From assembly GCF_051020765.1 (NCBI RefSeq), contig NC_134948.1, positions 3,650,501 to 3,714,500 on the forward strand: 64,000 nt of DNA. Reading direction: 5' to 3'. This document shows, in pieces, positions 52,853-64,000 of the stretch. The DNA comes from Lasioglossum baleicum (taxonomy: Eukaryota > Arthropoda > Insecta > Hymenoptera > Halictidae). A program made the position numbers and the translations under genes. The notes under the pieces were generated by a model, which was given only the letters and a program-made list of their open reading frames with translations, was not told the origin of the DNA and did no database searches. Each line of letters opens with the position of its first letter. Position 1 is the stretch's first letter.

Positions 52853-53050
52853 CCTGAAAGAGTAAGCACATTTATTTCTATTCGGTGTTAGGTTAGGTCG
52901 TACTCGCCCACGAAAAGAATAATTCACGATTGTCGGAGATAAGCTGAATGAATTACCTGTTACCGCGTTGCTTCCGAAAACGCATTCTTCAGCCCCACGA
53001 TGGTTTTTGGAACATTGTTGTACAGATTCTTCGATCTACCTATTTACATC
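52853..53050 (-). other. 5' UTR exon and intron of the NXF-family gene
   Basis: On the minus strand a donor GTAATT (52956-52951) pairs with the acceptor CTCTTTCAG (52855-52854), leaving a 103-bp UTR intron. No in-frame ATG extension was found. The transcription start is not located. The TTAGGTTAGG word near 52889 is a common hymenopteran intron motif. Confidence 0.6.
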
Positions 53051-53181
53051 GCGACCATGTTGTTGATATTCGACAGTGACATCTGCCTTTTCGATTGTTC
53101 ATTGATACTAGCCCCGATGATAAGGCGATTACTAGATTCTTTTACATTTTTATATCTTTTACATTTGCATAGGAGTAATGT

Positions 53182-53511
53182 TTGCAGAATTTTTGCAGAA
53201 TTTTCGTTTCGAAAGTTGAAGCTCAAAATTTTGCAGAAACTGTTTTACCATTTCGGTGTCTCTCTTTACGTGTTCGACGTTCAAGTTCACATCTCGTCCG
53301 TCAGATGCCGCGAAGGTCTAAAACCGGTTTTAAAAAAAGGCGGGAAAAGAAAAAGAAGCGAACGAGGAGGATGGAATTGGACAGTACGCTTCCGAAAGTC
53401 CTAATGTTTCTAGCACCAGGTCCAGAAACCATGGACAGACTGGTAAACGATGTTAAAACGGGTTGTTGGACGCGAATGGCCTGTTTGGCGAGGCAGACTA
53501 AGCACGCATGA
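53182..53511 (+). CDS. Weak candidate small ORF, divergent from the NXF-family gene
   Basis: From an internal ATG at about 53305 it reads MPRRSKTGFKKRREKKKKR and then LPKVLMFLAPGPETMDRLVN, 68 residues, strongly basic at the N-terminus. It lies head to head with the NXF-family gene, a common place for a second promoter. No family was recognised and no splice pattern is convincing. It may be a small nuclear protein, a non-coding RNA or chance. Confidence 0.25.
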   Translation: MQNFCRIFVSKVEAQNFAETVLPFRCLSLRVRRSSSHLVRQMPRRSKTGFKKRREKKKKRTRRMELDSTLPKVLMFLAPGPETMDRLVNDVKTGCWTRMACLARQTKHA

Positions 53512-54190
53512 AAGCAACAATGAGAGGAGCGTTCAAAATGGTGGGATAGAAGGCCGAGACCGGTGATTTCGTCTTGTTTCGCAGGGTATATCGATGATGC
53601 GAGAGAGCCCCATCGGCGGCTAAGTGTGTGCGTCGGCACGTTGCGCCTTGGGCCATCCTCTTCCGCGTTTCACGTCGCCGGAAAAGGAAAAATCCTGGCG
53701 GACCGAACGATCTGCTAGTTATATAGCAGGATTTTTCTACCGATAGGAAAGAGAGAAGACACCCGTGGCCACAGCTGCGCGGCCACGGTAATGGCCAACA
53801 CCATATGCGGTGACCCCTGAGAGACCAAAGCGATACAAGCTGCCACGTTAAGTGCGATTTAGACGATGGCAACGCGGAAAAATGCTAATGGAGACGCGAG
53901 ACCCTTTACTTATTATCAGCAGTGTCTCAGGACCGGAGAAATAAATTCCTCGCGTATTAGGGCCTACATGGGGCCTGATAAGAGTTCCAGCCTTGCAAAG
54001 GGATATGCAGGCTCCAATTTGTATTGTCTACAATTCTTGTTAATGTACCAACATTTTATGTATGAATCTACAATAAATAAATATAATGTAATCAAATACC
54101 GAATCTGCGTTTGTATTTATTGAACCACCAATTTTTCCCGATCGACCGACTTATCCTCGAGTTGCACTACTGATTTGGATTTGCAGAAAC
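53512..54190. other. Intergenic, possible transcript end
   Basis: A TTTCGCAG acceptor-like word lies at about 53577, and AATAAATAAATA at about 54072 could be a poly-A signal for a plus-strand transcript. The 85-codon frame at 53866-54123 shows no known family. Confidence 0.3.
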
Positions 54191-54197
54191 AGTTTGG

Positions 54198-55610
54198 AAA
54201 ACCAAAATTTTCGGACGTCTGACTTGTCGTTCAGTTCCACTACTGAATTTCGTGCCACCTCTTTCGATATCATGTTCTCCTGATACTTTTTCAATTTTCT
54301 ATATTTTCGAAAATTTTCGGCCGTCTGACTTGTCGTTGACTTGTACTACTGAATTTCGAATACCTCCTTCGACATCATGTTCTCCTAATACAAAATTCAA
54401 TTTTCGAGATTTTCGAACATCTTCGCCAATTTTCGGCCGTCTGACTTGTCCTTGACTTGTACTACTGAATTTCGAATACCTCCTTCGACATCATGTTCTC
54501 CTAATACAAAAGTCGATTTTCGAGATTTTCGAAAATTTTCACCAATTTTCGGCCGTCTGACTTGTCCTTGACTTGTACTACTGAATTTCGAATACCTCCT
54601 TCGACATCATGTTCTCCTAATACTTTTTCAATTTTCGAGATTTTCGAAAATTTTCGCCAATTTTCGGCCGTCTGACTTGTCGTTGACTTGTACTACTGAA
54701 TTTCGTGCCACCTCCTTCGACATCATGTTCTCCTAATACTTTTCCGATTTTCGAAAATTTTCGCCAATTTTCGGCCGTCTGACTTGTCGTTGACTTGTAC
54801 TACTGAATTTCGTGCCACCTCCTTCGACATCATGTTCTCCTAATACTTTTCCGATTTTCGAAAATTTTCGCCAATTTTCGGCCGTCTGACTTGTCGTTGA
54901 CTTGTACTACTGAATTTCGTGCCACCTCCTTCGACATCATGTTCTCCTAATACAAAAGTCGATTTTTCGAGATTTTCGAAAAATTTCCTCGAAAATTGAG
55001 AAAGTATTAGGAGAACATGATGTCGAAGGAGGTATTCGAAATTCAGTAGTACAAGTCAACGACAAGTCAGACGGCCGAAAATTGGCGAAAATTTTCGAAA
55101 ATCTCGAAAATCGACTTTTGTATTAGGAGAACATGATGTCGAAGGAGGTATTCGTAATTCAGTAGTACAAGTCAACGACAAGTCAGACGGCCGAAAATTG
55201 GCGAAAATTTTCGAAAATCTCGAAAATTGAAAAGTATTAGGAGAACATGATGTCGAAGGAGGTATTCGAAATTCAGTAGTACAAGTCAACGACAAGTCAG
55301 ACGGCCGAAAATTGGCGAAAATTTTCGAAAATCTCGAAAATCGACTTTTGTATTAGGAGAACATGATGTCGAAGGAGGTATTCGTAATTCAGTAGTACAA
55401 GTCAACGACAAGTCAGACGGCCGAAAATTGGCGAAAATTTTCGAAAATCTCGAAAATTGAATTTTGTATTAGGAGAACATGATGTCGAAGGAGGTGGCAC
55501 GAAATTCAGTAGTACAACTCAACGATAAGTCAGACATCCGAAAATGTGTCAAAAATTTTCGAGATACGATAGAGCAAGAGGTGGCTCAAAATGTCCTGCC
55601 ACCTCTTTTA
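54198..55610. repeat. Large palindrome made of 106-118 bp tandem units
   Basis: GGCCGTCTGACTTG recurs at about 54319, 54435, 54550, 54665, 54771 and 54879 in one direction. From about 54985 the same units run inverted (AGACGGCCGAAAAT near 55068, 55186, 55305 and 55423). Units include CTCCTTCGACATCATGTTCT and runs of ATTTTCGA. The result is a 1.4-kb foldback of tandem repeats. No terminal target duplication was found. Confidence 0.92.
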
Positions 55611-56800
55611 CCATGATGTTCTAATACTAACCTTAATTATTACTTAATCTTCGAAGATGTTAACCAATTCTACTACGTATAATCGTGTACAGGGTGAGAA
55701 AAAAGAACGCATTAATAGTAGTAACAAATATTCTTTATTTTTCAGAAATGTCGATACATATACATATATTTTACAAAACAACCTCGCAGTGCCGTCGAAA
55801 TCATGATCGAAAAGTGTCCGACCACGTACCCGACGGCAGAAAAATTGGCTGGCAATTCGAAAACCGATTTCCCCGGATAAAAACGATGTGGGATGTGTTT
55901 TCGAGGAGGAAGTGAGCCTTTCTTTTCGTGGTCGCAGGAATCCGCGCTGGCGCGGCCAGCACGTCGTCGGCCCGTATTATAGCAATTCAATAATAAATTG
56001 TAGAACGCTCGGTCGTCGCATTATGCGCCGGTAATCACAGTAATAAGCAGTTCTAAAAGTAACGTAAGTACGTTGTAGGTAGTAACGAGTGAGCGGTAAT
56101 CTCGGGGAGATGGTTCGACGGGAATCCGAAGCCTTTCGCGAGGGAGAGAGAGAGATGCGATTCGCGGTTAGGGGACGAGGATAAGAGAGAAGGGCCCCAT
56201 GGGCGTCAACCGCGATGCATGATCTAGAATCGGCATAATTTACAACTCTGAGGAAATTGAGCCGGTTCGCGCGAAAATCTTGCTCGCGAGGCACGAGCTG
56301 CGATCATATAGGTTTCTGTCGCTGCTTCCGGCAGTGGATCAATGGATCCTTGATCCGAGCTACAGAGGAGTTTGGAATCGATGGAACGAGGACAGACGAA
56401 TTTTATTAGGTGGAAATATGGTGGAAGTTCGGAAGACAAAATTTTCACCGGACGATTTCCAAACCGGATCCCAGGATCGATGTCTTTTTCCGTCCGTGGG
56501 GTAAAATTGCGGTTGGAAATTGAATGGACCAGCTGCAGGAAGTCCTCCGCTCCCCTTCGGATCGCTATCGCGCGATAAAGAGCCGCGTATGTACGCCTAT
56601 GAGCACGCCGGGTACACGGCGACCCGGCCGTGTACGTACCCGTTAAGCCAACATCTAATTCGATAACTGGCGAAAATAATAACGTAGCGATCTGTTGCGT
56701 TCGCGGGCAACGCGCAATCATCCGTTTCGTACCGGGTGTCCGACAACCATCCAACGATTCCTCGACACAACAACAGTTCACACATTTTCCAAACAATCGT
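55611..56800. other. Intergenic stretch without recognised genes
   Basis: A GTGTACAGGGTGAG word occurs at about 55685, like the ends of several insect elements. The minus frame at 56224-56808 (194 codons) has no family features. Nothing else was recognised. Confidence 0.35.
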
Positions 56801-56805
56801 TCTAC

Positions 56806-56985
56806 CAATAAATTTTTAAATGTTTTCGGCGGAACGGTTCGATCGTAATTTTGTGCTAGACCAGTCCTTGAGAATCCTTACATTTTTTCTTTTCCAAACT
56901 GTAAGGATTCTCAAGGACTGGTCTAACACAAAATTACGATCGAACCGTTGCGCCGAAAATATTTAAAAATTTATTATCAGCAAAT
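56806..56985. mobile_element. Foldback repeat with about 75-bp arms
   Basis: AATTTTGTGCTAGACCAGTC on the left is matched by GACTGGTCTAACACAAAATT on the right, around a centre near 56890. Both arms extend to CGATCG(A)ACCGTTGCG-type and AAATTTATT segments. The same outer segment occurs at 20510-20560, so it is a dispersed family. Confidence 0.8.
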
Positions 56986-57033
56986 ACGATCGATAGAAGA
57001 AACATATTAATCATTCTACCAATAGTTCTAGAC

Positions 57034-57622
57034 CAGGCCTGGCCAACCGAAATGGTTTCACGGGACACATAAACATGCTTTTAAAAAATGTAGTACAAAT
57101 ACAAAATGCATAAAACTTTATCGTTATACTATGATTCGATATAATTCACTCTCGAGTCTTAATTAACGAGACATTTTTGTTTATCCTTTCTTTCACTTAA
57201 TTGCTGTAAATCTATATTTACGTTCGACGTTGCACATCTTACAATTAGCTGGTTTTCTAAATCGTCATCAGTTAATGAAGCGCGCGATGAACTCGTTGTA
57301 AATTTCATCTCTGAAAAAAATGTTTCACAAACATATGTGGTTCCAAAAGCACTTGCGCGAAATATCTTAAGTTGGAACATCTCTCGGACATTGTAAAAAT
57401 TAATTTTTGACGTGGACGCAAAAAGTTCCATTTCATTGTTGCACTGTAACTCAATTGTATCAAAGATATCGAATAAAGAACTGGAGTTCTTAGTCGCGCT
57501 TGCGCATTATAACAATGACCATGCAAATTTTCATTTATTTAATATTTTTTTGTACACATACAAGGAGGAGCAAAAGTTTCAATAGAAATGTGAAATCGCG
57601 GGCCGCTTGTTGGCCAGGCCTG
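57034..57622 (-). mobile_element. Internally deleted hAT transposon (589 bp)
   Basis: The perfect 14-bp ends CAGGCCTGGCCAAC and GTTGGCCAGGCCTG are flanked by an exact 8-bp duplication, TTCTAGAC (57026-57033, 57623-57630), the length expected of hAT elements. On the minus strand the interior keeps the 3' part of a hAT transposase. It is non-autonomous and looks young. Confidence 0.93.
57159..57431 (-). pseudogene. hAT transposase C-terminal fragment
   Basis: Reads FGTTYVCETFFSEMKFTTSS and then SRASLTDDDLENQLIVRCAT, the C-terminal dimerisation region typical of hAT transposases (TYVCE-FS-MK and SLTDE-L motifs). The DDE catalytic part is absent. Only about 90 codons remain. Confidence 0.85.
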
Positions 57623-57630
57623 TTCTAGAC

Positions 57631-58670
57631 ACTCTTCTATTTATCAGGTGTACAAATAATGAATTCGTCGACGATCTACGAGCAATAAAAATACATTCCG
57701 AACATTCACCGTGCCTTATAAAAATTACTAAACAACTAATTAATCACGAAGAGTACGGACGGATCTGTACAATACTTTCAAAAACGAAACTACCTTACCG
57801 TGCCGGTGCTCCGGGTCAAGTCTGACCCAGACGCGCCATGCTAAGCCTTCCAGTGTCTCGTGGAGAGTCGCAGCCATTTGCAATCGCGGCGATCGGCTCG
57901 CATAATTGAGTGTCCCGCGCGCACGGGCCAATAAATGAATGAGATCTGGAATGCTGGGACGGGAAAGGGGATGGGCCTCTCGGTTCCAGGGAATCAGATA
58001 ATTTTTGGGACGCGTCTCGGACAGCGAGAGAAAGCCGAACAGAGTGAGAAAGAGAGGAGGGAACTCGACTCTCCCGCTGCACGGTAGCAATTTATAACGA
58101 GTCGCCGGAGCTACCTCGGTAGCAGATGACATTTATTAAAAGTTTCGGTCCCGACTCGGGACGAGCATCGATCTTCTTCCAGCGTGGCTGCTCGTGTTGC
58201 TCTCCTCGAGAGGGCCTCGTTGTTGCCCGTCCACGAGAAATACCGAACAGTTTAATAAGCAAGCGGTAGCCGCGATACCCCGCGATACCTAGCCCGCCAT
58301 CCATCAACTTGTGCTCGGACTGGCGAAGTGTCCGAGAGTCTTCTTCTGCTGCCCCCACGAATATTCCGAACCGATCTTCTTACTCCAACGACGCGGCCTT
58401 GAACCGGGACGATGGGATCCTGCGGTACGTGTCCTTGGAAAAGCGTCCTCATCGTTGTAATAAATGGAAAGGCGCTTCAGACTGTGTTCGCGAGGAACAG
58501 CGTCGGACTCCCTTGAAGATTTTTATTCCAATGATTTCTGAAATGATAAAGATGCTATTGTTGTAGTACATGATTAAAGAAATATATTTAATAGCGCAGG
58601 TATTGTATTAGGCTGTAAGGAGAGAAATGTAGGATTTAAACCTATGTTTTCAAAGTGTTATAACTCACAT
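57631..58670. other. Intergenic stretch without recognised genes
   Basis: Unique-looking, GC-rich at 57830-58450. Frames on both strands overlap and none shows a known family. Confidence 0.35.
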
Positions 58671-58671
58671 A

Positions 58672-59116
58672 AAGAACAATTTTATTATAATAATAATAAT
58701 TTGCTTTATTTTAGACTTACAGCTAAGAAATGTGACTTGGTTTAGAATAACCTATCTGTACAAAACTATCTTATTTCACACATACGGTCCATACCTTCTC
58801 TCATTCATTTCTATGTCCCACACATTCCTACCCTGTCCTACTCTTTTAGTATCCTAATTATCACTAGCCCACTTAATTCCTTACTTATCGCTTCCCTCCC
58901 CATTCCCTGAATTTTGCATTTTTGGTTTCTTATTCTCTTTGGTTTATTCATGCTCTCTTTTCTCTTTTTTTTCCTCAACTTCTCCAACCACTCTTCAACC
59001 TTTCTATCTTTCTTCCCGCTCACTACATCCTTGAGCTTGATCATTTCCCCCATTATCCTGCAATCCCTTGTCAAATGCTCTGGGTTTCCATACTTGTCCC
59101 CACATAGATCGAACAA
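58672..59116 (-). mobile_element. 3' fragment of a non-LTR retrotransposon
   Basis: The minus frame reads CGDKYGNPEHLTRDCRIMGE, then VEEWLEKLRKKKRKESM. That matches the Cys-His (CCHC-like) end of the reverse transcriptase polyprotein of jockey/R1-type elements in Hymenoptera. On the same strand the sequence ends in a (TTA)n-rich tail near 58690, as is usual for the 3' end of such elements. The RT domain itself is missing: a 5'-truncated copy. Confidence 0.6.
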
Positions 59117-60350
59117 TTTTATTATAATTGTTTTAATCGAAACGATAATATGAAAATTAATTTTATAGAAAATTTAATATTGTTTAATAGTAACATTAAA
59201 TCATTATGAGAATTGATTTTAATATTATTGAGGGGAATAGTATTAAAATTAATTTTACAGAGAATTTAATATTATTTAAAAATATAAAGCTAGTTTGAAC
59301 TCATATAGAAAAAATAATGCGAAAATCGCATTTTGACATCCAGATAAAAGCCAAATAATTCAATAAAAAGTCGAATAAAATTGAATATCAGAAGCATGAT
59401 TAAATAGAGCGTGAAAAAAGCTTTAAAATCTGTGACATATAACTCATTAAACCAAAGTACATATTTATTGTTATAAAATTGCAATTAAAGCAAAGGAACA
59501 AAAAACCTGCATTTCTTTCTTTACGACCTAATAATACGAACCGCGCAGAGTTCAGAAGTATTTAAAGATCGGTAGGTTTAGCGTTAAACGATTTTTAAAT
59601 TTTTTACACAGGTTCCAAGGATCATAATGTTCTTAAAAAATGTTATTGATCTCGAGTCAACTCCGAGTACCGTAAGTTGGACACCGTTCTCCGTAAAGAA
59701 GCGCGAGGCGATCGTTCATTTTCGCGTCTCAACAGCCGTCTCTTCGTCCATTGCCATAATTTCCGCGACAAAACCTAATCGAGGTTGATCAATTCAGTCC
59801 AGCGTGATCGCCAGTCGATTGCGAAGCGTTTCGAAGCGGTCCGAGCGTAGTTTCACGCGAAAAAGCGGCTTTTCACAGAGTCGTTTTCTAGCTGGGTCGT
59901 CGTCGACGACGGCGGCGACGACGACGGCGTCGACGATCGCGATAAAACCATCGGACAATAATAAACAATGCGTGAAACGACAAGTACAGTCGGGGCATTC
60001 CGCGAGATGGTATCGGGACTTCGGGCAGAACCCCGCCGGCCGGAGCGCAATCAATCATTCGAACCGGATAAAATATAAAATACGCCGGCGGCCGCGCGAG
60101 CCGCACAGCCTTCTGTCACTGTGTGCGTTCCCGTGTATGTGTCGCCGTTTTATTTATTTGCACGGTCATGCAAGTTCCGCGGAATTAACGTATTTTTTGC
60201 ACGCGACCGCCCGGCCTGTATGACGGGTCGATCCGCGACGCGGAGCGAAGCGCTCTTGTGCGAAGCGTTGCCGAGCTGAGCGGTTATTGTTGATGAGGCT
60301 CTGGTGGCTTCGATTTGCATCGTCCGAGTTCTAGAGCGATCCTACTTCGT
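59117..60350. other. Intergenic stretch with a CGA/CGG trinucleotide tract
   Basis: The first 400 bp is AT-rich. A GTCGTCGACGACGGCGGCGA-type tract lies at about 59898-59940. No gene was recognised. Confidence 0.45.
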
Positions 60351-60484
60351 TTCTTCAGGAAAACACGGAGTCGCCAGGTCAGGGGACAATTCGAATTGAG
60401 GGGAATACAGTTGCCCCCTCTTCCAGAACCGGATTAGTCACGTGTCATTCTCCGCTCTACTTCGTTTCGAATCGTTTCCTTTAA

Positions 60485-60726
60485 CCCTTTGCACTCGAAT
60501 GGCGAGCCTGAGGCGCCACTAAAAATTACCCTTACCATTATTCAAAACAGTTTTAACATTATTATGTTTGTCTGTATTCTATAAATTGTAAAAAGCTCAA
60601 CTGTTATATGAGAGAACAGGTTCAATTTGATGTGCACAATGTAAGAAAGATTAGATGGAACAAAAATGATCTGGGTTGAAACAAATATCTCGATTTTCGA
60701 ATTCAAATTGCTTCGAGTGCAAAGGG
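60485..60726. mobile_element. piggyBac-like MITE, copy 1 (242 bp)
   Basis: TTAA lies on both sides (60481-60484, 60727-60730). The ends CCCTTTGCACTCGAA and TTCGAGTGCAAAGGG are perfect 15-bp inverted repeats, and the CCCTTTG start is characteristic of piggyBac ends. No transposase. Confidence 0.9.
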
Positions 60727-60985
60727 TTAAACATTGTTTTCTCTCAGTCGCCAGAAGACTCGTGTCCCAACTGTACTATTTCCTAATAACTCGACAACGT
60801 CCTAAAATCGCCTACATAAAAATCGCAAATTTCTAATTTCTAATTTTGCCTGAAAACACAGAGTGGCCAGGTCAGGGGATAATTCACTGCTCGAATTGAG
60901 GGGAATACAGTTGCCCCCTCCTTCCAGAACCGGATTAGTCACGTGTCATTCTCCGCTCTACTTCGTTTCGAATCGTTTCCTTTAA

Positions 60986-61227
60986 CCCTTTGCACTCGAA
61001 TGGCGAGCCTGAGGCGCCACTAAAAATTACCCTTACCATTATTCAAAACAGTTTTAACATTATTAAGTTTGTCTGTATTCTATAAATTGTAAAAAGCTCA
61101 ACTGTTATATGAGAGAACAGGTTCAATTTGATGTGCACAATGTAAGAAAGATTAGATGGAACAAAAATGATCTGGGTTGAAACAAATATCTCGATTTTCG
61201 AATTCAAATTGCTTCGAGTGCAAAGGG
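60986..61227. mobile_element. piggyBac-like MITE, copy 2 (242 bp)
   Basis: Identical arrangement to copy 1, with TTAA at 60982-60985 and 61228-61231. It arose by the surrounding duplication, not by a second insertion, because the flanks match as well. Confidence 0.9.
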
Positions 61228-61345
61228 TTAAACATTGTTTTCTCTCAGTCGTCAGAAGACTCGCGGCCCAACTGTATTATTTTCTAATAAGTCGACAACG
61301 TTCTAAAATCGCCTACATAAAAATCACAAATTTCTAATGTTGCCT

Positions 61346-64000
61346 AGAAAAATGTATTCAATGCTAAATAATCTCCATACTTAAACATACAACCCCTACA
61401 GAAAATAATTTTGCAGAAAATCTGACACGAGGTGTCACGGACACGAGTCTCCTCCGGGAAAAGAATATTTCAAACGATTCGAAACGAAGTGTATAAAGGA
61501 CAGTTTTCTGAACTGCAATATAATGACGCGGTGAAATCAGGTTCCTCTCTCGAAAGAAAATAATGAGAAACCGTTCCGAACTGGCTGCCTGGGGACCATA
61601 AGTGACAACGAATGATTTGATCAGTAGTATTGACACACCAGAGTCGTGTATCGTTGAAGGAACAAGGGACAGGTGATGGAAGAAGAGAGAGAGAGAAAGA
61701 GAGGCAGAGGAAAGTTCTCGTTTTTGGCACGAACCGGAGTAAAGAGGCAACGATCCTGTATACGCGAGGAGGATAGTAATTACAGAAGCGGGACTGAAAA
61801 CGCGGGGTTCCATCAGACCCTGCGAGGCACGATCCTCGATAAGTATAGTTGTTTCAGGATCGCGTCGATGCCTCCTCTACTCCCGCTATCTCATTTTATT
61901 GGTACAGGTAACGCGAAAAATTTATTGGCTACGGCGCGAGAGCTCGTTCAAGTATACCCACAGAAGATAGAGAAACCACGACACTCTCTCCGAGAGATTC
62001 TCCCCTTCCCTCCCCCTCTCTCTCTCTCTCTTTCTATCTACGTTGTTCTCGTTCGATCTCTTTCCGTGAGAGAAGCAGCCGGAGAGTGCTGCAATTTTAG
62101 CAGCGGCCATTAGAGTCGACCCTAGGAAATTCTTTCGATCGTTGAGATTTTCCAATTCCTGCTATGCTGGGTAGATCGTATGAGAGGCCTTTCGCTTTAA
62201 AAATTATTATCGATCTTAATGTTGTTTTATTCTAGGGATGATTTAGCACAAGGGTTGCTTTCGGACATGCGAAATGCAGGTGTTAGGGTAGTTTATAAAT
62301 TTGAGGAAAATCGAGGAGCTGCATTGTGCAATCCTTGCTCAGCTCACCTCTTTTTTTCGTTGCATCGTGGAGCTGCATCTAGTTGGCGTCTCGGTTGCTT
62401 CGTGTTATTCCTCTTCTCCGGTGAATGGACCCGATCACCGGCACACGGCTACCCCCTCATTATCTTCCGATACAGTTTTGCCTCATTTTTTCTCCGTACC
62501 GTCCCCCTGCGTACCGCCCCCTCTTCCCGTTACTTCTGCGAAGGCAGCACACTCTGGAAAATATTTTAACAAATAAAAATTACAAAATTTATTAGATCTC
62601 GTAATTATAGTATGCGCGTAAAGTTTATTCAATGCTCAATAATATTCATACTTATTTGTAGCATTACAATTTGCCTACAGAAAATAATTTTGCAAATTTA
62701 GACTGCCCCACAGTGGTCTAGAAGTCAGTTCCAGTGCGAATTAATCATTGTGCGAGGAAAAAATTGACATTTTGTGTAAAAATTACTTTTAAATATCCGA
62801 GTAAAGTAAATAAAACATAATTTACAATACTGACTACTTGTTTATTAGTATAATAATTATAAGTGTTACAAATATATAATATAAAAGATTATTATTCACT
62901 GTCGGAGTTCGTGTTTGATCGAATTTTTGGTGCTTTTAGCATCTGCAAAGCGTCGGGATCGAGACGTAACTTTCTCCTACACATTTCCTGCAGAAAAGAT
63001 ACGTAGATAATTATTTTAATAATAACTTTTAGACCACAGTGTGTCCCTACATTTTTCTAACCTTCCTGACAATTGCGTAAATTCAACTCCATTATTTCAA
63101 ACGTTCTAACATTGCTCGCACAAAAATTACAAATTTCGTCAACCGTTTTCGGGAGTGCGGGTCTGTCAGCGTTGTCAAATTGATCCAGTTCGATCGCAGC
63201 GGGTTTGTTTAGCCGCGAGGGAGGCAAACACAGCGGCCGCGCTGGCGGAGAACGATTAGGCGAGCGAGCGACCGCTAATTAACCGGCTAAAGGCAGCAAT
63301 TAACGCGAATTTCCGCGGTAATCGTCAAGATTTCGGAACGGCTGCGTCGAGATACACCGAACGGAAACGGGACCGAGAACGATCTACGCGGGATTTGCTC
63401 TACGAAACCGCCAACCACCTCCAGCGTAACTTTACGATACGCTGCGGCCGGGTATCTCGCGAAATTATTTTCCTGCTGCTCATATCTCCGGGGTTGTGCG
63501 CCGCGATGCAGATCGTCCCGGTTGATCGTCACGCTCGATTTCCCGGGCCGTTCCGCGCCCGGCCGCGGTGTATAATGTAGCCAATTAATGCCCGCGGGAC
63601 AATCGCCCCGAGTTCCTTGCGAACTGTCCCGCAAATTGCCGCGATAAACGGCCCCCGGCGCAAAAGCGGCCCCACGACCGAGACACTTCGGCGACATCTC
63701 GCCGAAAAATACACTTTCCCCCCCCCCACATACCCGGTGTCCCGCTTCACCGAAACCTCCTCCGTACACCCACCATCTCATTGAAGATCAACATGAATCC
63801 AATCGTCCACGCTATAACCTTCGATTGACATTCGCAAACTATTTAGTGATTGCCGTTATTCAAACAAGTGTAACTTCGTGAAAAAAAATCGGACGAAGAT
63901 GTGTCCGCGCTCATTGTAAAGAGGGAACCCTGCGCTTTCAAATACGCTAGTTTACTTTTCCCCAAAAAATTTTTTACGTCCAGAACCGACGGAGAAGTGA
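61346..64000. other. Intergenic end of the window
   Basis: A short motif shared with 62610-62700 (TTCAATGCT...CAGAAAATAATTTTGCA) suggests a small dispersed repeat. CT tracts lie at about 62000-62040. The 164-codon minus frame at 63287-63781 has no family features. Nothing else was recognised. Confidence 0.35.

Larger units (their letters stand above)
60356..61345. repeat. Direct tandem duplication, about 0.5-kb unit
   Basis: Two units, each starting AAACAC(G/A)GAGT(C/G)GCCAGGTC and carrying GAATACAGTTGCCCCCTC and one whole piggyBac-like MITE, differ at only a few per cent of sites by eye. Confidence 0.92.

Noticed and set aside
56224..56808. 194-codon minus frame
   Set aside because: No recognisable family, signal peptide or splice partner, and its composition is unremarkable.

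Overview
The window is animal nuclear DNA, and an insect of the order Hymenoptera (an ant or a bee) fits best. The genes are split by short GT-AG introns. The proteins are insect-type: a mitochondrial ribosomal protein, an NXF mRNA-export factor, a CG32809/SRCIN1-type scaffold and pentraxin-like secreted proteins. Non-coding DNA is full of TTAA-flanked and other foldback MITEs, AGGTTAGG-type motifs and simple repeats. No bacterial or organellar genes were seen. The order and all gene names rest on reading the translated exons, not on a database search.

Layout. (1) 1-5583, minus: a secreted pentraxin/LamG-fold gene, six exons visible, its 3' end beyond the left edge. (2) 5584-14163: intergenic, ending in a 192-bp satellite. 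(3) 14164-18477, minus: a complete four-exon paralogue of gene 1, with a 154-bp satellite in its last intron. (4) 18478-24217: a transposon cluster of large foldback elements with TTAA targets, placed end to end. (5) 22024-46089, plus: the long CG32809-like gene (SRCIN1/p140Cap, KIAA1217/sickle-tail family). Thirteen exons join in one phase-consistent frame of 540 codons. Up to three less certain exons follow, then a large 457-codon terminal exon. Its 5' end was not found, and its introns carry many hairpin-forming insertions. (6) 46090-49548: the probable long 3' UTR, meeting the mRpS22 3' end tail to tail. (7) 49549-50807, minus: mRpS22, three exons, complete. (8) 51242-52816, minus: an NXF-family protein, 524 aa in one coding exon, with one likely 5' UTR intron. 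(9) 53000-64000: gene-poor repeats, with a 1.4-kb palindrome built of tandem units, an internally deleted hAT element with an exact 8-bp target duplication, a non-LTR retrotransposon tail, and a 0.5-kb duplication holding two copies of a piggyBac-like MITE.

The protein genes show no shared pathway. The two pentraxin-like genes are clearly a tandem duplication: the exon order and phases match, and exon 2 is 106 bp in both. The most unusual content is the palindromic DNA. The TTAA foldbacks at 19-24 kb are palindromes whose arms are themselves palindromic, and matching variants occur on both arms. A nested insertion near 27.2 kb can be checked against an intact empty site in the opposite arm of its host repeat.
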